Shown: in pieces, positions 45,956 through 57,541 of the stretch
Position numbering within the stretch: the first letter of the stretch is position 1
Layout: every line of letters begins with the position of its first letter
DNA from: Hymenopellis radicata
Lineage: Eukaryota; Basidiomycota; Agaricomycetes; Agaricales; Physalacriaceae
Assembly: GCA_015501595.1 (NCBI GenBank)
Contig: JADNRX010000095.1
Span: forward strand, 62,001 to 126,000
DNA: 64,000 nt
Direction of reading: 5' to 3'
The notes under the pieces: model-generated
The model's database searches: none
What the model was told of the DNA's origin: nothing
The model's input: only the letters and a program-made list of their open reading frames with translations
Made by a program: the position numbers and the translations under genes

Positions 45956-47799
45956 CTACGTGAACTTGAAACTGTGACTCTCCATCTGCGCGAAACGGTT
46001 AGCGCCAAGTAGAACCCCGATAGTGACCAAGGTAAACTCACGGTTATATCTCCTCCGCGGTAACTACCTCTCTTCTTCTTGTTCTTCTCCTTCCTGAACC
46101 CAGCGCCCCTCGTCACAATAAGATCGGCATGTGCTCTCGCGCCATAATCATTTTTCGGCCCCGTCTATAACCACATTCGTAAGCCAGGCATAAAACAAGG
46201 ACAGTATACGTTATCACCTTATTCTCATATCGATTGTCCTTTATCAATTCCGCGGGCACCTGCTCCACCTTTATCCTCTGGAACGGCGTGTTCGTCTTCC
46301 TGCCCGATCGTTTCTGGCCACGCTCTTGTTCGACCGCCGGTTGGGGAACCTCAATGTCTGCCTTGGCCGTTACAACAGCAGCCCCGCTTTCGGAGGTTCG
46401 CCGCTTTTTGGTGACCTTGGCCGCAGGAGCGGATGACGCGTCGGAGGAGTCTGAGTCGGAATCAGACGAGGAGCTAGATGAGGAAGACGAGGCGGCCTTG
46501 GCAGCTTTGGTAGCCTTTGCCTTTGCGGCGGATATCGTTGCTTTCTTCGCAGGTACCGTGTCTTCGTCTGAGCTGTCTGTGGAGGGATAAAAGCGATTAA
46601 CACGATGTTGGTCAAACATAGGGACCAATATTTACCATCACTTGAGCTTGAAGATCCGGATGATAACGTTTTGCTTGAACTACGTTTGGAAGGCACCTTC
46701 TTGCTGCTGGCTTCTGGAAAAAATGAGACCAATAACTGATACAGCAGCATGGTACGAACCTGACTCTGATGAGTCGGAATCCGAAGAGTCATCTGAGGAA
46801 TCGTCTGTAAAAGATTAATGAAAGCTCAAGGACATTATATATGCGTACATACCACTGGATTCGGGACTTGTCTCCTTCTTGGCTTTGGGCTTTGGCTTCT
46901 CTTCTTCTGTGGGAAGAGTTCAGCGCGGAAAACCACCGTAAAATTGGTCGTACCGCTCTCGGAATCTGAATCTGAATCCGAAGAGGACGAGGACGAGGCC
47001 TCTTTTCCTAAACTACGCGTCAGCTTTAATGTCGAGTGTCAAACTAGTGGTATCACCTTTCTTGGGCTTTGCAACAGTCTTCGGTGTGTCCGTGGACGAC
47101 GAGTCTAAAGGATATTAATGACGCGTGACAGAAACGAGGACGTGCATTACCTGACGAATCGGAGTCAGAGTCGGAGTCGGAGCTGGATGGAGGTTGGGCG
47201 AGCGTCTTGGCTTTCACATCTTTCGATTTTGTGGATGCGACTTTGGCTGCGGCGGGTGCAGAAGGAGACGGTTTGGTGGCGGGTTTCTTTTTGGACTTGG
47301 CAGCGTCACTATCAGAGGAAGAATCGTCCGAATCATCGTCGGAAGAGCTGTCATCCGATGCTACACGCGAAAGGCATCAAGTTGAGATCATGAAAAGGAG
47401 GAATGGACTGACAATCGGAATCAGAGTCGCTCGACGATGAGGCTGGACGAAGAAGAAAGTGTAAGAGCGACGCGGTCAAATTTGGAGCGAGAACATACAA
47501 TCATCTGAGTCTGAATCCGAGCTAAGGAATCAATGAGTCGAGAGGTGTAGTCCGTAATATAAGGCGTACCTCGTTTTTGCCCCCCATTGCTTGATAATAT
47601 CCTCCAAGCCTGGTCCATCAGCTTTTATGCTATCTTTGAGCACAATTTGTTCTCTAACGGCCTTCTTCAGCGCATCGGCTGCTTTGCTATGCGAATGCTT
47701 GTTCAGAAACGCGTGGATTAAGGTGTAAGTCTCTAAACAGAAACGTTAGATCCAACGTTTGCGGTCATTGCTTGACTTACTAGCGAGATGGGGGTCCAT
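45956..47799 (-). CDS. SRP40: Nucleolar phosphoprotein SRP40/Nopp140-like
   Basis: Nucleolar chaperone linked to snoRNP assembly and ribosome biogenesis. ATG 47799 starts MDPHLA; after an intron the LisH-like segment ETYTLIHAFLNKHSHSKAADALKKAV follows. The middle is a chain of many small exons that encode acidic serine runs (SSSSDSDSD blocks, likely CK2 sites) alternating with Lys/Ala/Pro-rich stretches, as in Nopp140. The C-terminal SRP40 domain is clear: NTPFQRIKVEQVP, then DNRYENK, an exon with NDYGARAHADLIVTRGAGF and KNKKKRGSYRGG, and the last exon MESHSFKFT with the stop at 45956. The very fragmented exon structure in the serine-rich part makes the exact model uncertain, while the identity is firm. 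Confidence 0.88.
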
Positions 47800-47964
47800 T
47801 TCGGAAAAGGGACGAATGTAATGACGGAGGGAAAGCGCAAGATGATTCCATTGCAAATTTGCGAAATTTCTTGATCTCGCCCACGTGTCCGGGCCGTGCG
47901 GCATTTTGAGGCATTTTGTCACTTGTGGCGATTACATACACCCACGCAGCAAGACCTCACTTCA

Positions 47965-48050
47965 TCCGACTTTAGCTCAGTTGGAAGAGCGCAAGACTGT
48001 AATGGTTACCTGTCATCTTGATGTCGCCTGTTCGAACCAGGCAAGTCGGA
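47965..48050 (+). tRNA. tRNA-Tyr (anticodon GUA) with 12-nt intron
   Basis: Acceptor stem TCCGACT pairs with AGTCGGA. The D arm has GCTC...GAGC. The anticodon stem CAAGA pairs with TCTTG around loop CTGTAAA, with GTA at 47999-48001. An intron at 48003-48014 sits one base 3' of the anticodon, the usual place in nuclear tRNA-Tyr. The T arm GCCTG-TTCGAAC-CAGGC contains the B box. The gene lies about 165 bp upstream of, and divergent from, the SRP40-like gene. Confidence 0.93.
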
Positions 48051-48337
48051 ATTTCCAGGCACCTCACCTCTTTTTGAATTCGCAACTTAAAATGCTGAGT
48101 GGCGCACGCCGCACGCCGCGCTCAGCACTGCACATAACCGTCTTAAATCACTGCTTTACCTACCATTTAGAACGTTTCAGGAATCAGTACACCACACTTG
48201 ATTGCGCCACACTCCCTTTCCGGTGACCCAGACCCACATTCTGCAGTTTATCACGTGATATGCTTAATCCCCATCCAGGAGTCGCTCTTTGATTAAAACC
48301 GGTTTTGAACCAGTTCTTTAGCTGCCAACGTTTAGTA

Positions 48338-49965
48338 CTACCAAACAAATGCACGAATACCGTCCCGTCTAAGATCCTTCATGTACTCCAAAACCGCACG
48401 CGGAAGTTCGCCTCCATTTCGGACACCCAGCATAGCGGAAGACAACCTCACTTTGTTTTCTCCATCAACACCGTCTTCGTCGACTCGTGAAGCAAGCATA
48501 GAAATTATGTTCTCTTTGGGCACATGGTCTTCTGCCCAGACAAGCTCCAGCGACGTGAGCCTGGGCAGAAGCGCGCGTCCCGCCGAAATCCCTTCAATGA
48601 ACTCCCCAGTAAGGATGCCGGGTCCCGAAACGGGTTCAATGACACGGAGGCTCTTCAAGTAACGCATCGCCTTACACGCCTCGAGAAGAGCGTCGGCGAA
48701 AATGCTGCGAACGGCCCGTGGTCGATAGCCGTTCATGATGAAGCTGAATGAATCACGAAGGTGGGTAGGGCGCCTAAGACATTTCGCACCCACTCGAGCT
48801 CCAGTATAGCACTTCTCTCAAACAAGCCGGTGGAGTAGGGGGAGATGATTGTAAGAGCCTTAAGATACGGAATGGTTACTTGCTTGAAAATGGATGCCAA
48901 ATCAGCACCCCAAGCACCCGAATCGGGATGAAGGACGAGGTTCGTAATCTGGCGAAGCGAGATGCTGGATGCAATGGAGGGGTGCAAACCGCACACTTCG
49001 AGAGTCGAACCTTCATCGCGGAAACAATGCGATGACTCGAGGTCAAGTAGGTAGGACAGATTTCCTCTGTTGGTGCGTATATTGAGGAGCCCCTCAGGCA
49101 ACCCGCAATCCTCCCACACCAGCCGTTCCGAGTCAATGGTGCCAGAAGAGTCCAACAACACAAGGCTGGACAAGACTGGGGCATGGTATGATAGCGCCGC
49201 TGGGAGCTCTACACTGTCCAGATTACCTTTCAGCCCCAATGTGAGGGCTTCGAGTATAGGAAAACGAGAATACTGCGTTAAGATGTTGAAGTCCTTGCAA
49301 CCAACATAAAGCTCGAGAACTCTCCACTGTTCCGACGTGTGGGAGAGATAGCTCATGAATCCAAAGTGAGACTGAAGTGCCTCATAGGGAAAAGTATCGT
49401 TGCACTCAGGGGGTGACTGGAGTGGTATATCGATTTTTATGGAAATCGGGAGTTTCCCGCATTGCCGAAGGTAGTACTCGAAGATGTCCCGACCACGAAG
49501 ACTCGAGCCCACGTAGATGTGAGACCATAACGTTGGGGTGGACAACGTGATAGCCCGCCACTTGGAGCATACGAGACTGATATTGAGCGGTGTTTTGTAA
49601 TCCGCAGGTTCGAAAGATGTGCAGGCGGCGGCAAAGATGAGACTAAGAATCTCAGTGGGGAACTGGCGGATTGGGGAGGGTTTAACGTATGCGTCGCTTC
49701 GCTGGATGTGCTTATCCAGATATGTATGATGCTTTTTGAGAGTTGCGAGGAGGACTTCGACACGTAGGATTTCAGTCGCTAGAGCGCTGATCTCTGTGGT
49801 GGGGGCAGAAAGCATGCTTTCGATGACGGAAACGTCACTCTGGGGCGGATTGAGATAGGCTCTGTCGCCGGTCGCAGCGAATGGGAGGGAATAGGATGTC
49901 AACGGCATGAAGCTGTGACATTTTGGGCAAAGTTCGACGCTGGTGGCGTTTGGGTCAAGGGACAT
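48338..49965 (-). CDS. F-box-like protein with leucine-rich C-terminus
   Basis: Member of a large mushroom family that probably supplies substrate receptors for SCF ubiquitin ligases. ATG 49965 starts MSLDPNATSVELCPKC, followed by a coiled-coil-like helix (ALATEILRVEVLLATLKKHH). The F-box-like segment is SPIRQFPTEILSLIFAAAC...ISLVCSKWRAITLSTPTLWSHI. The remainder has leucine-rich, irregular repeats. The first long exon seems to end in a stop, but a 50-nt intron at 48744-48793 joins GluLeuAsp to PheIleMetAsn in phase; the same position in the paralogue at 57542-58885 reads SFDFGMDG, which supports the join. The gene ends at 48338. Partner and substrate are unknown. Confidence 0.85.
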
Positions 49966-50285
49966 GAGAACCTAAAAACAAGTTGATATCATTGTGACTG
50001 ATGCGCAGACTAGTATGGAGACCGACTTACAAAGTGGAAAACGCGTCGAATCGTACTAAGAACTGAGCGCAATTACTGCTTGTCTGAGGTCAGGATGGTG
50101 AAAATTTCAAGCTCTTAATCAGCTCACTGGTCGAGGTACTGTGCGTTGTATCGAAGAAAATGCAAGGAAGTCCAAGACAGTAATACGTCTGGTCTGGTCC
50201 TGGTGGTCGGAAGTCAAGCTACAAGTTCCAACTCCGACATCGATCATGAACCCAACAGATCATGTACATAATTTGCACAATTACT
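49966..50285. other. Spacer upstream of F-box gene, no feature seen
   Basis: A 320-bp gap between two minus-strand genes. It should include the F-box promoter; no clear motif was recognised. Confidence 0.4.
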
Positions 50286-51511
50286 TTACAATTCATCGTG
50301 TCTTCCTTCTGCTGCATCTCCATCCGTCTCCAACCCAGGAATAAAAAGCGCATGCGAAGTACCCCCAATCTCTGGGTCAGCGATTGATGCCACGATGCTG
50401 AAGGATCCTCCACTGGAAGGGGACTTCGGCAAAGTATAGTCAATCACATACAACGATGGCTGAATATCGTCCCAAGGCGGGGAAATAGTACGCGACGAAG
50501 GATCATCGTCCGTCAATACCAACAACACTTTGTCCTTCTCACCCGGATAAGACAAAACGTCGATGGCATTCGCCTTCCCACCGCTCGTCGGGTGTGCCAG
50601 TATGTGATCTCTGCGCTCTCGGGCGACAGTGGTGCAATGAGACCCGAGGAGGTTAAAGGGAAGGCTGCGAGCCAGCCGCGGGTGGCTGGAGTCGCGCCCC
50701 GGGTAGTTGTGAATAGTGTTGTTGCCGAAGGCGAGAGCATGAGGGTATCACCACGATACGAGGCATGGCCTACGGGGACTTTGGGAGACGACGGGGATGT
50801 CGCGGGCGGGTAGAGAGTATGAGTGCTGAGGAGCTCGAGCGACGGGAGCGAGTACGTCAAGAGCGTGTTGTCGTGCTCTGTAACGACATACAACACCTGC
50901 CCGTTTGGATGCACCTTTAAATGCCGCGGTCCACTGCCTTCAGGTGTTTTCAAGACCTTCTCTTCGGCAAGAAGACCTGTAACTGGATCCACAATATATA
51001 TGTGAACGGCATCTGTCCCCAAAACGGGAACATAAGCCCTCGTCAGGTCTCCTGCACTAAATTCAATGGCATGGCTCCCAGTCCTGAGCGCGACGCGCGT
51101 CTTATCCGCTGTTTCCAGCTCATCCTCCGGTACGAACAGGAATTGTTGCTCCTTGACCGGCTCTGGGAACGGCAGCCGATGCACCTCTCCTGTAGGTCCA
51201 CCCGCACTGTACATCCAGTTGTCGCGGATCGTTATGTACGAAGATGTCGCTGTTATGGGGGCCGCACCGAGATGCTGAAGTGTGGGGAGTGAGAAGGCAT
51301 GAAGTGACGGTGGGAGACTCCAAGTGGTGGCATATACAGTGTCTTTGTCGGGTGAAATATGAAGGTACTGGTGTGGACCAAACGCGGGGATGGAGCGCAC
51401 AAGACGAATTGACGCTTCAGATGGCGAATTTATCTTGGGTGAAGGGAGAGTAAGAGCCAGAAGCCAGAGAGAAAGCGATGTAAACGATCCGGACAGGATT
51501 AAGAGCTCCAT
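50286..51511 (-). CDS. Carboxymuconate-cyclase-like seven-bladed beta-propeller
   Basis: Similar to 3-carboxy-cis,cis-muconate lactonising enzymes and 6-phosphogluconolactonase-type propellers, which act on aromatic breakdown products or sugar lactones. ATG 51511 gives MELLILSGSFTSLSLW, matching the first strand of the propeller (ILxGSFT). Later marks are HQYLHISPDKDTVYATTW, GSHAIEFSAGDLTRAYVP, EGSGPRHLKVHPNGQVLYVVTEHDNTL and GWLAAFPLTSSG. The frame breaks near 50590-50592, where one base of a G run appears to be lost. Across it the sequence continues PTSGGKANAIDVLSYPGEKD and ends RHDEL at 50286. The real substrate is unknown; this group is broad in fungi. The HDEL end may be chance, because no firm signal peptide is seen. 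Confidence 0.75.
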
Positions 51512-51786
51512 TTCTGCAGGTGAAGCGTCTAAGGGCAGAGTTAGTACGCGCTGAGAAGCTGCAATGACTTTGAAGATGGCGGTATGGATGGAAGTCGATC
51601 GGCGACGGAAAATCTTTGCTCCACCTCAGTAATGCCTGCCTGAAAGATTCTAGCAATCAGTTCTCACCAAACGCGCGGTTCGTTGATTACTTCGTATATG
51701 TACAAAATCTAAGATACAGTGTTTTTACTAGTCAGGCTATATACCATGTCCAGTTCTGAAGTAAAGAGCGACATAAGGAACGACAT

Positions 51787-54100
51787 CTAACATTCGCCTA
51801 AGAAACTGTTCTTGGGGAACGGCTGCTTGTAATCATCAACCCAAGTTGTCAAATTCGGATTTGTGTAGGCTTCGATGTACCTGGAATAAGTGGCAAGCTG
51901 GTTATTGACAAGTGAAGTCATAAACAGTCGAAGACGGCGTACTCTTTGATATAGGCTTCCGTAGGAAACTCGTCCGGGTTGCAACCAACATTAATCTCGC
52001 CTTTCTTCTGGTACACACGGATATAGTCGATGCTCATGGTTGTCGGGAAAACCAAGTTCTCCAGGTCAACAGCACCGAAATTGAGCGACATGCCCAGATT
52101 GGCGATGATGTACTGACATGGCAAGCATCAGCCAGTGGATCGTACAGAAAAAACCCTATAACGAACCATGGGCTCTTGGGGAATAGGTCGGGCAGAGATC
52201 TCGACACGGCTGTCTGCTGCAGTACCAGGTCCACGTTGAAGCCAAGCCGGTTTGCCATCATTGAGCCATAAGATGTACTATCAAAAATATCAGGACACAA
52301 GAAACAGAGCCGGGGCAATAGACATACACCGTCGTCATAACCTAACAGGTAGAACATGAGTCGGAGTAAACCGATATGTCCCAATAAAACTCACCAGGTC
52401 TATATTCAAATCCGTAGATAGAGAAACATGCGCTTTCTAGTTCATAGCACTCTTGGTCTGTAAACAATGTGAGTCACAGACAAAGCTCTCCAGAAGTGAA
52501 CAACATACTTGTAATCGAGACACCGGATGTCGCCTGTTGGAATGCACCACCCTTATATGAATTCAGATGTGTTACGTCGTCATCGTAAATGACCAAGTTC
52601 GCCGACGTGTTGAACCACTCGTAGGCATAGTTGAACGGCTAAGAACATTGGACATCTGTAAGCGGCCTTTCAGATTACCAGTTGAAGATCATCACGCACC
52701 GCCCATTGACAAGACTGAGATACCTCGCCTTCTCCATTCGCGACCTGCGCCTCAAAGATATCAATCTCAGGCGCCGCCCGCCCAACGTATGTGCCATCGG
52801 AGTGCACGGGACCTGGATGGGACTCTCCTGGACAAGTACAGCGCGAGAGTTTCTGCCCAGGGAGGAAAGACAGTGCACCATCATACCCGGCATCACCGTC
52901 AAACGTGGCCATCTCAGGCTGTCCGTCGATAGTCTGGTTCTTCACAGTACCCACATCGCATGCATCATACGTATACGGCCACTGTCAGAATCTTTCAGTT
53001 CATGAATCTAAAGTGAACGAGGCTCCTTACCATTCCCTCCAAGCTGGCACCGAATCCAGCTCGACCCAAATTGCCCATAGTCCATACGGCAGGCCACAAT
53101 CCGACGATGTTGTTGGCTCCAGGAAGAGTTACCGCGACCTCAATCAAACCGCCGGTGAAGCAGAACTTGTTCCACGTGGAAAACATCCCGCCTTTGTAGT
53201 CGAGATCATGAATCGCCTGTTCTGAGAGCGTGATTCGGAGGGAGCCGCCTGCTGTTGTGATGGCAGACGGATCGTACCATTCCATGTTGTTCGTCTACAT
53301 CTAACGTGTTAGTATTAGTGTAGCGAACATAGGAAGTACATACACCCCAGTAATGCAGGTCAACTGCTTCCCAATATGGATCTTCTCCCGGGTAGAACGT
53401 CCTCCCGTCAGTATTGAACTCGTCGCTGAACACAAGCTGCATCTCGTCGCCACTCTCATAAGAAACTGTCGTGTACGCGCTCTCTGGTGTGTCCATGTCA
53501 ATTAAACCCCAGTTTCCAATGCTAGGAACCTGATGACAGGATGCATCGGTGAATGGAAACGAACGAAGGGGATTAATCTTACTTGTCCCGTGCTATTGAT
53601 TCCTCCTAGGTTGAACCCGCCATTCTTGGACGGCGTGTTTAAGTGGATATAGGTAATGATCGGGTATCCCGCGCTATGAAAATCAACATGGACGGTTAAG
53701 CGAACGGTGGCAGCGACTCACAAGAGGGTAATGAGTCCTGCGGCGAGGATAACCATGCAGCCAAGGTTGGCGAGCCCTCTGGCTGTGAGGATTGTGCCCC
53801 CATTATCATATTTTTTGTCGCGACGGGGGTCGGGATTATGAAGGTAGTCGTCGGGCTCTGTTTCGCTCATATGTATGCTCGCACCCCAGGACGCCGGGTC
53901 AGGCGAAAGGGAAAACTGGAAGCTACCTTGTAAGCGAACGTTGACGTTCTCCAGCTCTAGTAACCACGAACCTTGTCCGAAATAGAAGGCGCAAGATGGC
54001 TGCTTCTGCTGTCATTTAATGGACGGTTTCCAGGCAGGAGGCTTGTTGTAGAAGATGGAGACGGGCTTGCGGGCCAACGGCGTTGAACTGACGACGCCAT
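51787..54100 (-). CDS. KRE6: KRE6/SKN1-type beta-glucan synthesis protein (GH16)
   Basis: Type II membrane protein needed for cell-wall beta-1,6-glucan in yeasts. ATG 54100 begins MASSVQRRWPASPSPSSTT and a serine-rich cytosolic tail. A 59-nt intron joins SISDK to FSLSPDPASWGASIHM, then EPDDYLHNPDPRRD, the family hallmark before the membrane anchor (ARGLANLGCMVILAAGLITL). The lumenal GH16-like domain has LVFSDEFNTDGRTFYPGEDPYWEAVDLHYW, GLWPAVWTMGNLGR and the catalytic-region motif EIDIFEAQV near 52755, followed by VFPTTMSIDYIRVYQ. The C-terminal end NPNLTTWVDDYKQPFPKNSF is also conserved, and the stop is at 51787. Many short introns; no break was seen in the parts traced. Confidence 0.92.
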
Positions 54101-54704
54101 GGTGGTTGAACGAAAGTGGGTGACGAGCGTTGGGGAGAGAAATACAGTGCTCAAGAGGCTAAGAACTCGTAAGACCTTGGAGCACGCCAACTAACTCTGC
54201 CAAGAGCTCGGCGGGTACAACCAAGAGAAGTCTGGCTATCATGATACTAATTGCAAGAGAATATCGTGTTGATAAGAACGGCTTGAAGAATAGAGAAGCG
54301 GATGATAAGCCATTGTTACTATTGAGGTATTTTGTTGCGCTGGACGCGATGAAGAACATATAATCCAGCAGATGAAAGTTAGTGGACAAGAGAGGAGAGA
54401 TTGGCTCCGGCGGCCGGCATTTCGAAATCAGCGTGGTCAACCTCCTTTTGGACCAACCGCTCTCTTGGCCTACGTCGTAACTTGTAACCATCAACCAAAA
54501 CATCAAACGAACAACATCCGGCATCATCCTGTCTTCTTCCTGTGTTCCCGAAAGAGCCACGATTACCAAACAAGCACTGCACTCTCTTGATTGCTCAGGA
54601 CCATAGAATCAAATCGAGGGTACTTAAGAGTTCGGGACTTACTACTGTTAGAGTCCGTGACCAAACAACTACGAGGACATGTCCCTCGATGCCTAGTTAG
54701 GCTA
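54101..54704. other. Promoter side of KRE6-like gene, no gene seen
   Basis: A 136-codon minus-strand open frame at 54159-54569 has no recognisable feature and is probably chance. The region presumably holds the KRE6-like promoter. Confidence 0.35.
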
Positions 54705-55043
54705 CTGCCGTTTGCATAATTCCGTGAAAACGTGTAATTTTGATTTTTTTTTCGGACCGAACTATCCGCAATATCCGGGAAGATCCGCGGTGGGTACCAG
54801 CTGTATATAACCCATGAATGGGGACTCAAGCACCACTGTTGAGAGCAAAAAGTGTTAGTAAAGTCTTGTATATCATCCTGCAGCCTTCTCTACGTCTCGG
54901 CGAGGCTGGAGAGGTGAGGTAGAGTTTGGACGGTGATGAGCATGTCATCATGTTTGCCATGCTACCTGCCCGATTTGTCGCCGGAGGATCGGACCGAAAG
55001 AAATAAAAAATTGCACGTTTTCACGGAATTATGCAAACGGCAG
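54705..55043. mobile_element. MITE with long terminal inverted repeats, TA flanks
   Basis: A 339-bp element. The left end (54705-54762) and right end (54990-55043) are inverted copies: the first 30 bp are identical (beginning CTGCCGTTTGCATAATTC) and the next 25 bp or so are T-rich and nearly the same. TA lies just outside both ends (54703-54704 and 55044-55045), fitting a TA target duplication of Tc1/mariner-like elements. The interior has no open frame of note, so it must be mobilised in trans. The near-perfect ends suggest a fairly recent insertion. Confidence 0.85.
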
Positions 55044-55214
55044 TAAGACGTCTGCAGTTTCGGTGCACCTGTGATAGACTACATGGTAAACCTTTCAGGA
55101 AACAGAATAGTCAAGAAGTACTACAACAGGTATCGTAGTAATCCTCTAGATTGATACACTTACATTTATCTTATTCTTCTTCATACTAGATGGCTTACAT
55201 GACCTTGGCCCTTC

Positions 55215-57380
55215 TTACTGCTTCACAGCAGCCCTTGCTCTCTCTGCACGCCGCCTATTCTTCACAAGGTAATCATCCCCAACGGCATACTCCGTTCCCG
55301 CCAGCTTCTCCGCGAACTGCACCACAGTCGTCGCGTAATACAGCGCCTTCTTCTCCTGTCTTACTCCCAGCGCCATCTCAGCCGCGTTGCCCAACGACAT
55401 CACAACCTCCATTCGCACATCCCGCAGACACGCTTTCCACTTCCCCGTATCCGCGGTGGCGTCATCGAACGCCACCAATGCTGCTGCAAGCTCAGCCGCG
55501 CTGTAATACGCGAACCCAGCAAAATCTGGCTCCCTGTCCTTCTTGTACCTCGTATGCCCCGCCTCTCTGCGCTCCGTCGTACGAGCCTTCGCCAATAACA
55601 AGAACCGCCGAATATTGTCTTCACTCAAGATGGATTTGACCTCCGCTAACGTCGTGCCAGATACGCCGACTGGGAGCTTCTTCGGCGGAGCCGCCAATTT
55701 GCCACGCTGATGGAGAATCTTCAAGAGCCGGACGAAAACTGTCGGTCCCAGAATGCCTTCCGGCGCGATCTGATTTGGAGCATCGAACTGCTCTTGAGTA
55801 CCTTGTGCGGATAAAGGCATGCGGAAGACTTCAAAGTTGTGATCGAGGTAGTCATATTGGTCGCTTTCCTGGCGGATGGCGTTCATGGGGAAGAGTTTTT
55901 GGGATGCCGACGAGCCAATATGAAGGAAGGAGATGAGGGTGTCGTCGGAGAGCTCAGAGGGGACGATCACAGTGAGTGCAGCGACGATACGCAGCATGGC
56001 TGCGCGGCTATTGCCTCTGTGCTGGAAGATGTCGAGGAATTCTTCTAGCTCGTATGAAACTTGAGCGAGGTACTTGGTCTTGGTGGCATAGAAGTTTCTG
56101 AAATGAAAAATTAGCAAGAACAAATTGTGGGTAAAAGCTATATGTACCTTTTGATGGTCTGCCATTTCTCTTGCTCTAGATTCAACCAAGCGATAATGAG
56201 CGTGCTGGTTGTTGTGGAGCGGGAGAGGAAAAGAAGCAATGCCTCCTTCAACGCCTCTCGGTCTTCTTGATACTCCTTCCCTAATCCATCAGCACTAAGA
56301 TCTACTTCAATCCCGTTGACGACATAGATCGTGCCTCCCAAAAGCATCGATAACGACTCGGAGGTTAGCGACACAACGTCCGATTCAGGGTACCAGTCTG
56401 GCCTCACAAATGAGAGGCACTCCATAAGCAGGTCGATCAACTCAGAGTCGTGCTTGAGTACATCCGTTTTGAAGCGCTGTGAGGGAGGATTGCGTCTGCA
56501 CAAGAGCGCATGGATGATGCGTGCGGCGTTCTCCTGGCCCATGGCATAGTATCGTGGTGCATAGCGCGCTGCGTCCGATGGGATACCTTCATCAACGTTA
56601 GGTGGAATGACATTGATAAGCACTAAGAAAACATGGACCTCACCCCATGTCTATTGAATCCAAAGAAACTTTGAAACGTTGTTTCCGGGTCATTCATCTG
56701 GTCGATGAAGAATGAGGGCCCCGAAAGGATGTATCGGCACGCGGCAATCATCAACTCGGATGTCTGTTCAACGCTGAGAAACTCGGCGAGGTAGCCATCG
56801 CCAGCGAAAGCGCGTAGACAGATGACGGCGACGTGTCTCGGGATGCATAACGCGTCTGAAGCTGCTTTCTATCACCATTATGAGCACGGAGCATCTGGAT
56901 TAAAATATACATACCTCCATACACAACCTCACTCCGCCGTATTCGACAAATTGTTTCGTAAGAGCTAGCCTCTCCACCTTGTTCCCTAAACCAAGGAAGG
57001 TACCCAGTCCATTCAACGCGTTGACTGTGTTATACACGACATCTTCATTTGCCCTCGTATCCTTGGCGATCTCCAGAAAAGTCTTTACAATTCCAGCCTC
57101 GTATGCCGCCTTGGAGAAATAGTCAAAGCCGGACGCCATAGAGGACATCATTTTACGATCGCGTGCCTGTCGAAATCGGCTGTCGAGGTTGTTCTAATGA
57201 GTGGGACATTGAAGTACATCGGTCGTGAAGTAACCCAGTAGGACTTACGAGATAAACAAACCGAAGCGTTAGATCTGCATCGGGTTCTGTAAGTTTCCCA
57301 AAAAGCTCAGACAAAGCAGATTTAATGGCGCCGGGCCCAGCGCCGAGCACGGCTGCTTGGTTTTCAACGGTGATCTTCAT
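55215..57380 (-). CDS. Armadillo-like helical protein of unknown function
   Basis: ATG 57380 gives MKITVENQAAVLGAGPGAIK, then several short exons of helical repeats (for example YFSKAAYEAGIVKTFLEIAK, VVYNTVNALNGLGTFLGLG, CIPRHVAVICLRAFAGDGYL), consistent with ARM/HEAT-type stacking. A middle exon (56138-56620) and a last exon of about 320 codons follow. The last 90 residues (ALGVRQEKKALYYATTVVQFAEKL...NRRRAERARAAV) look like a TPR-type helix pair and the protein ends at 55215. I do not recognise a named family; hypothetical proteins of this build are common in agaricomycetes. Frames join without a break as far as I traced. Confidence 0.65.
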
Positions 57381-57541
57381 GAGGGGAAGAGACAAAACGG
57401 AATTTGACCTGAGGACTGATCGATCAAATAATACGTCTTATAACAGCTGGCGCGCGCGTCCAGACCCAAGTCTCTTCAAAATTCTGGTTGTATTTACTAT
57501 CAAGCAGTAAAGTCTACTAATAGATAAGAGCTTTTTTTCTT

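Noticed and set aside
46234..46590. 118-codon plus-strand open frame in the SRP40 region
   Set aside because: It is the complement of the acidic serine-rich repeats of SRP40.
48733..48797. Apparent stop or frameshift at the end of the first F-box exon
   Set aside because: A 50-nt GT-AG intron (48744-48793) restores the frame, and the paralogue aligns across the join.
51440..51511. Signal peptide on the cyclase-like protein
   Set aside because: The hydrophobic start aligns with the first beta-strand of cytosolic relatives (ILxGSFT), so secretion is not supported.
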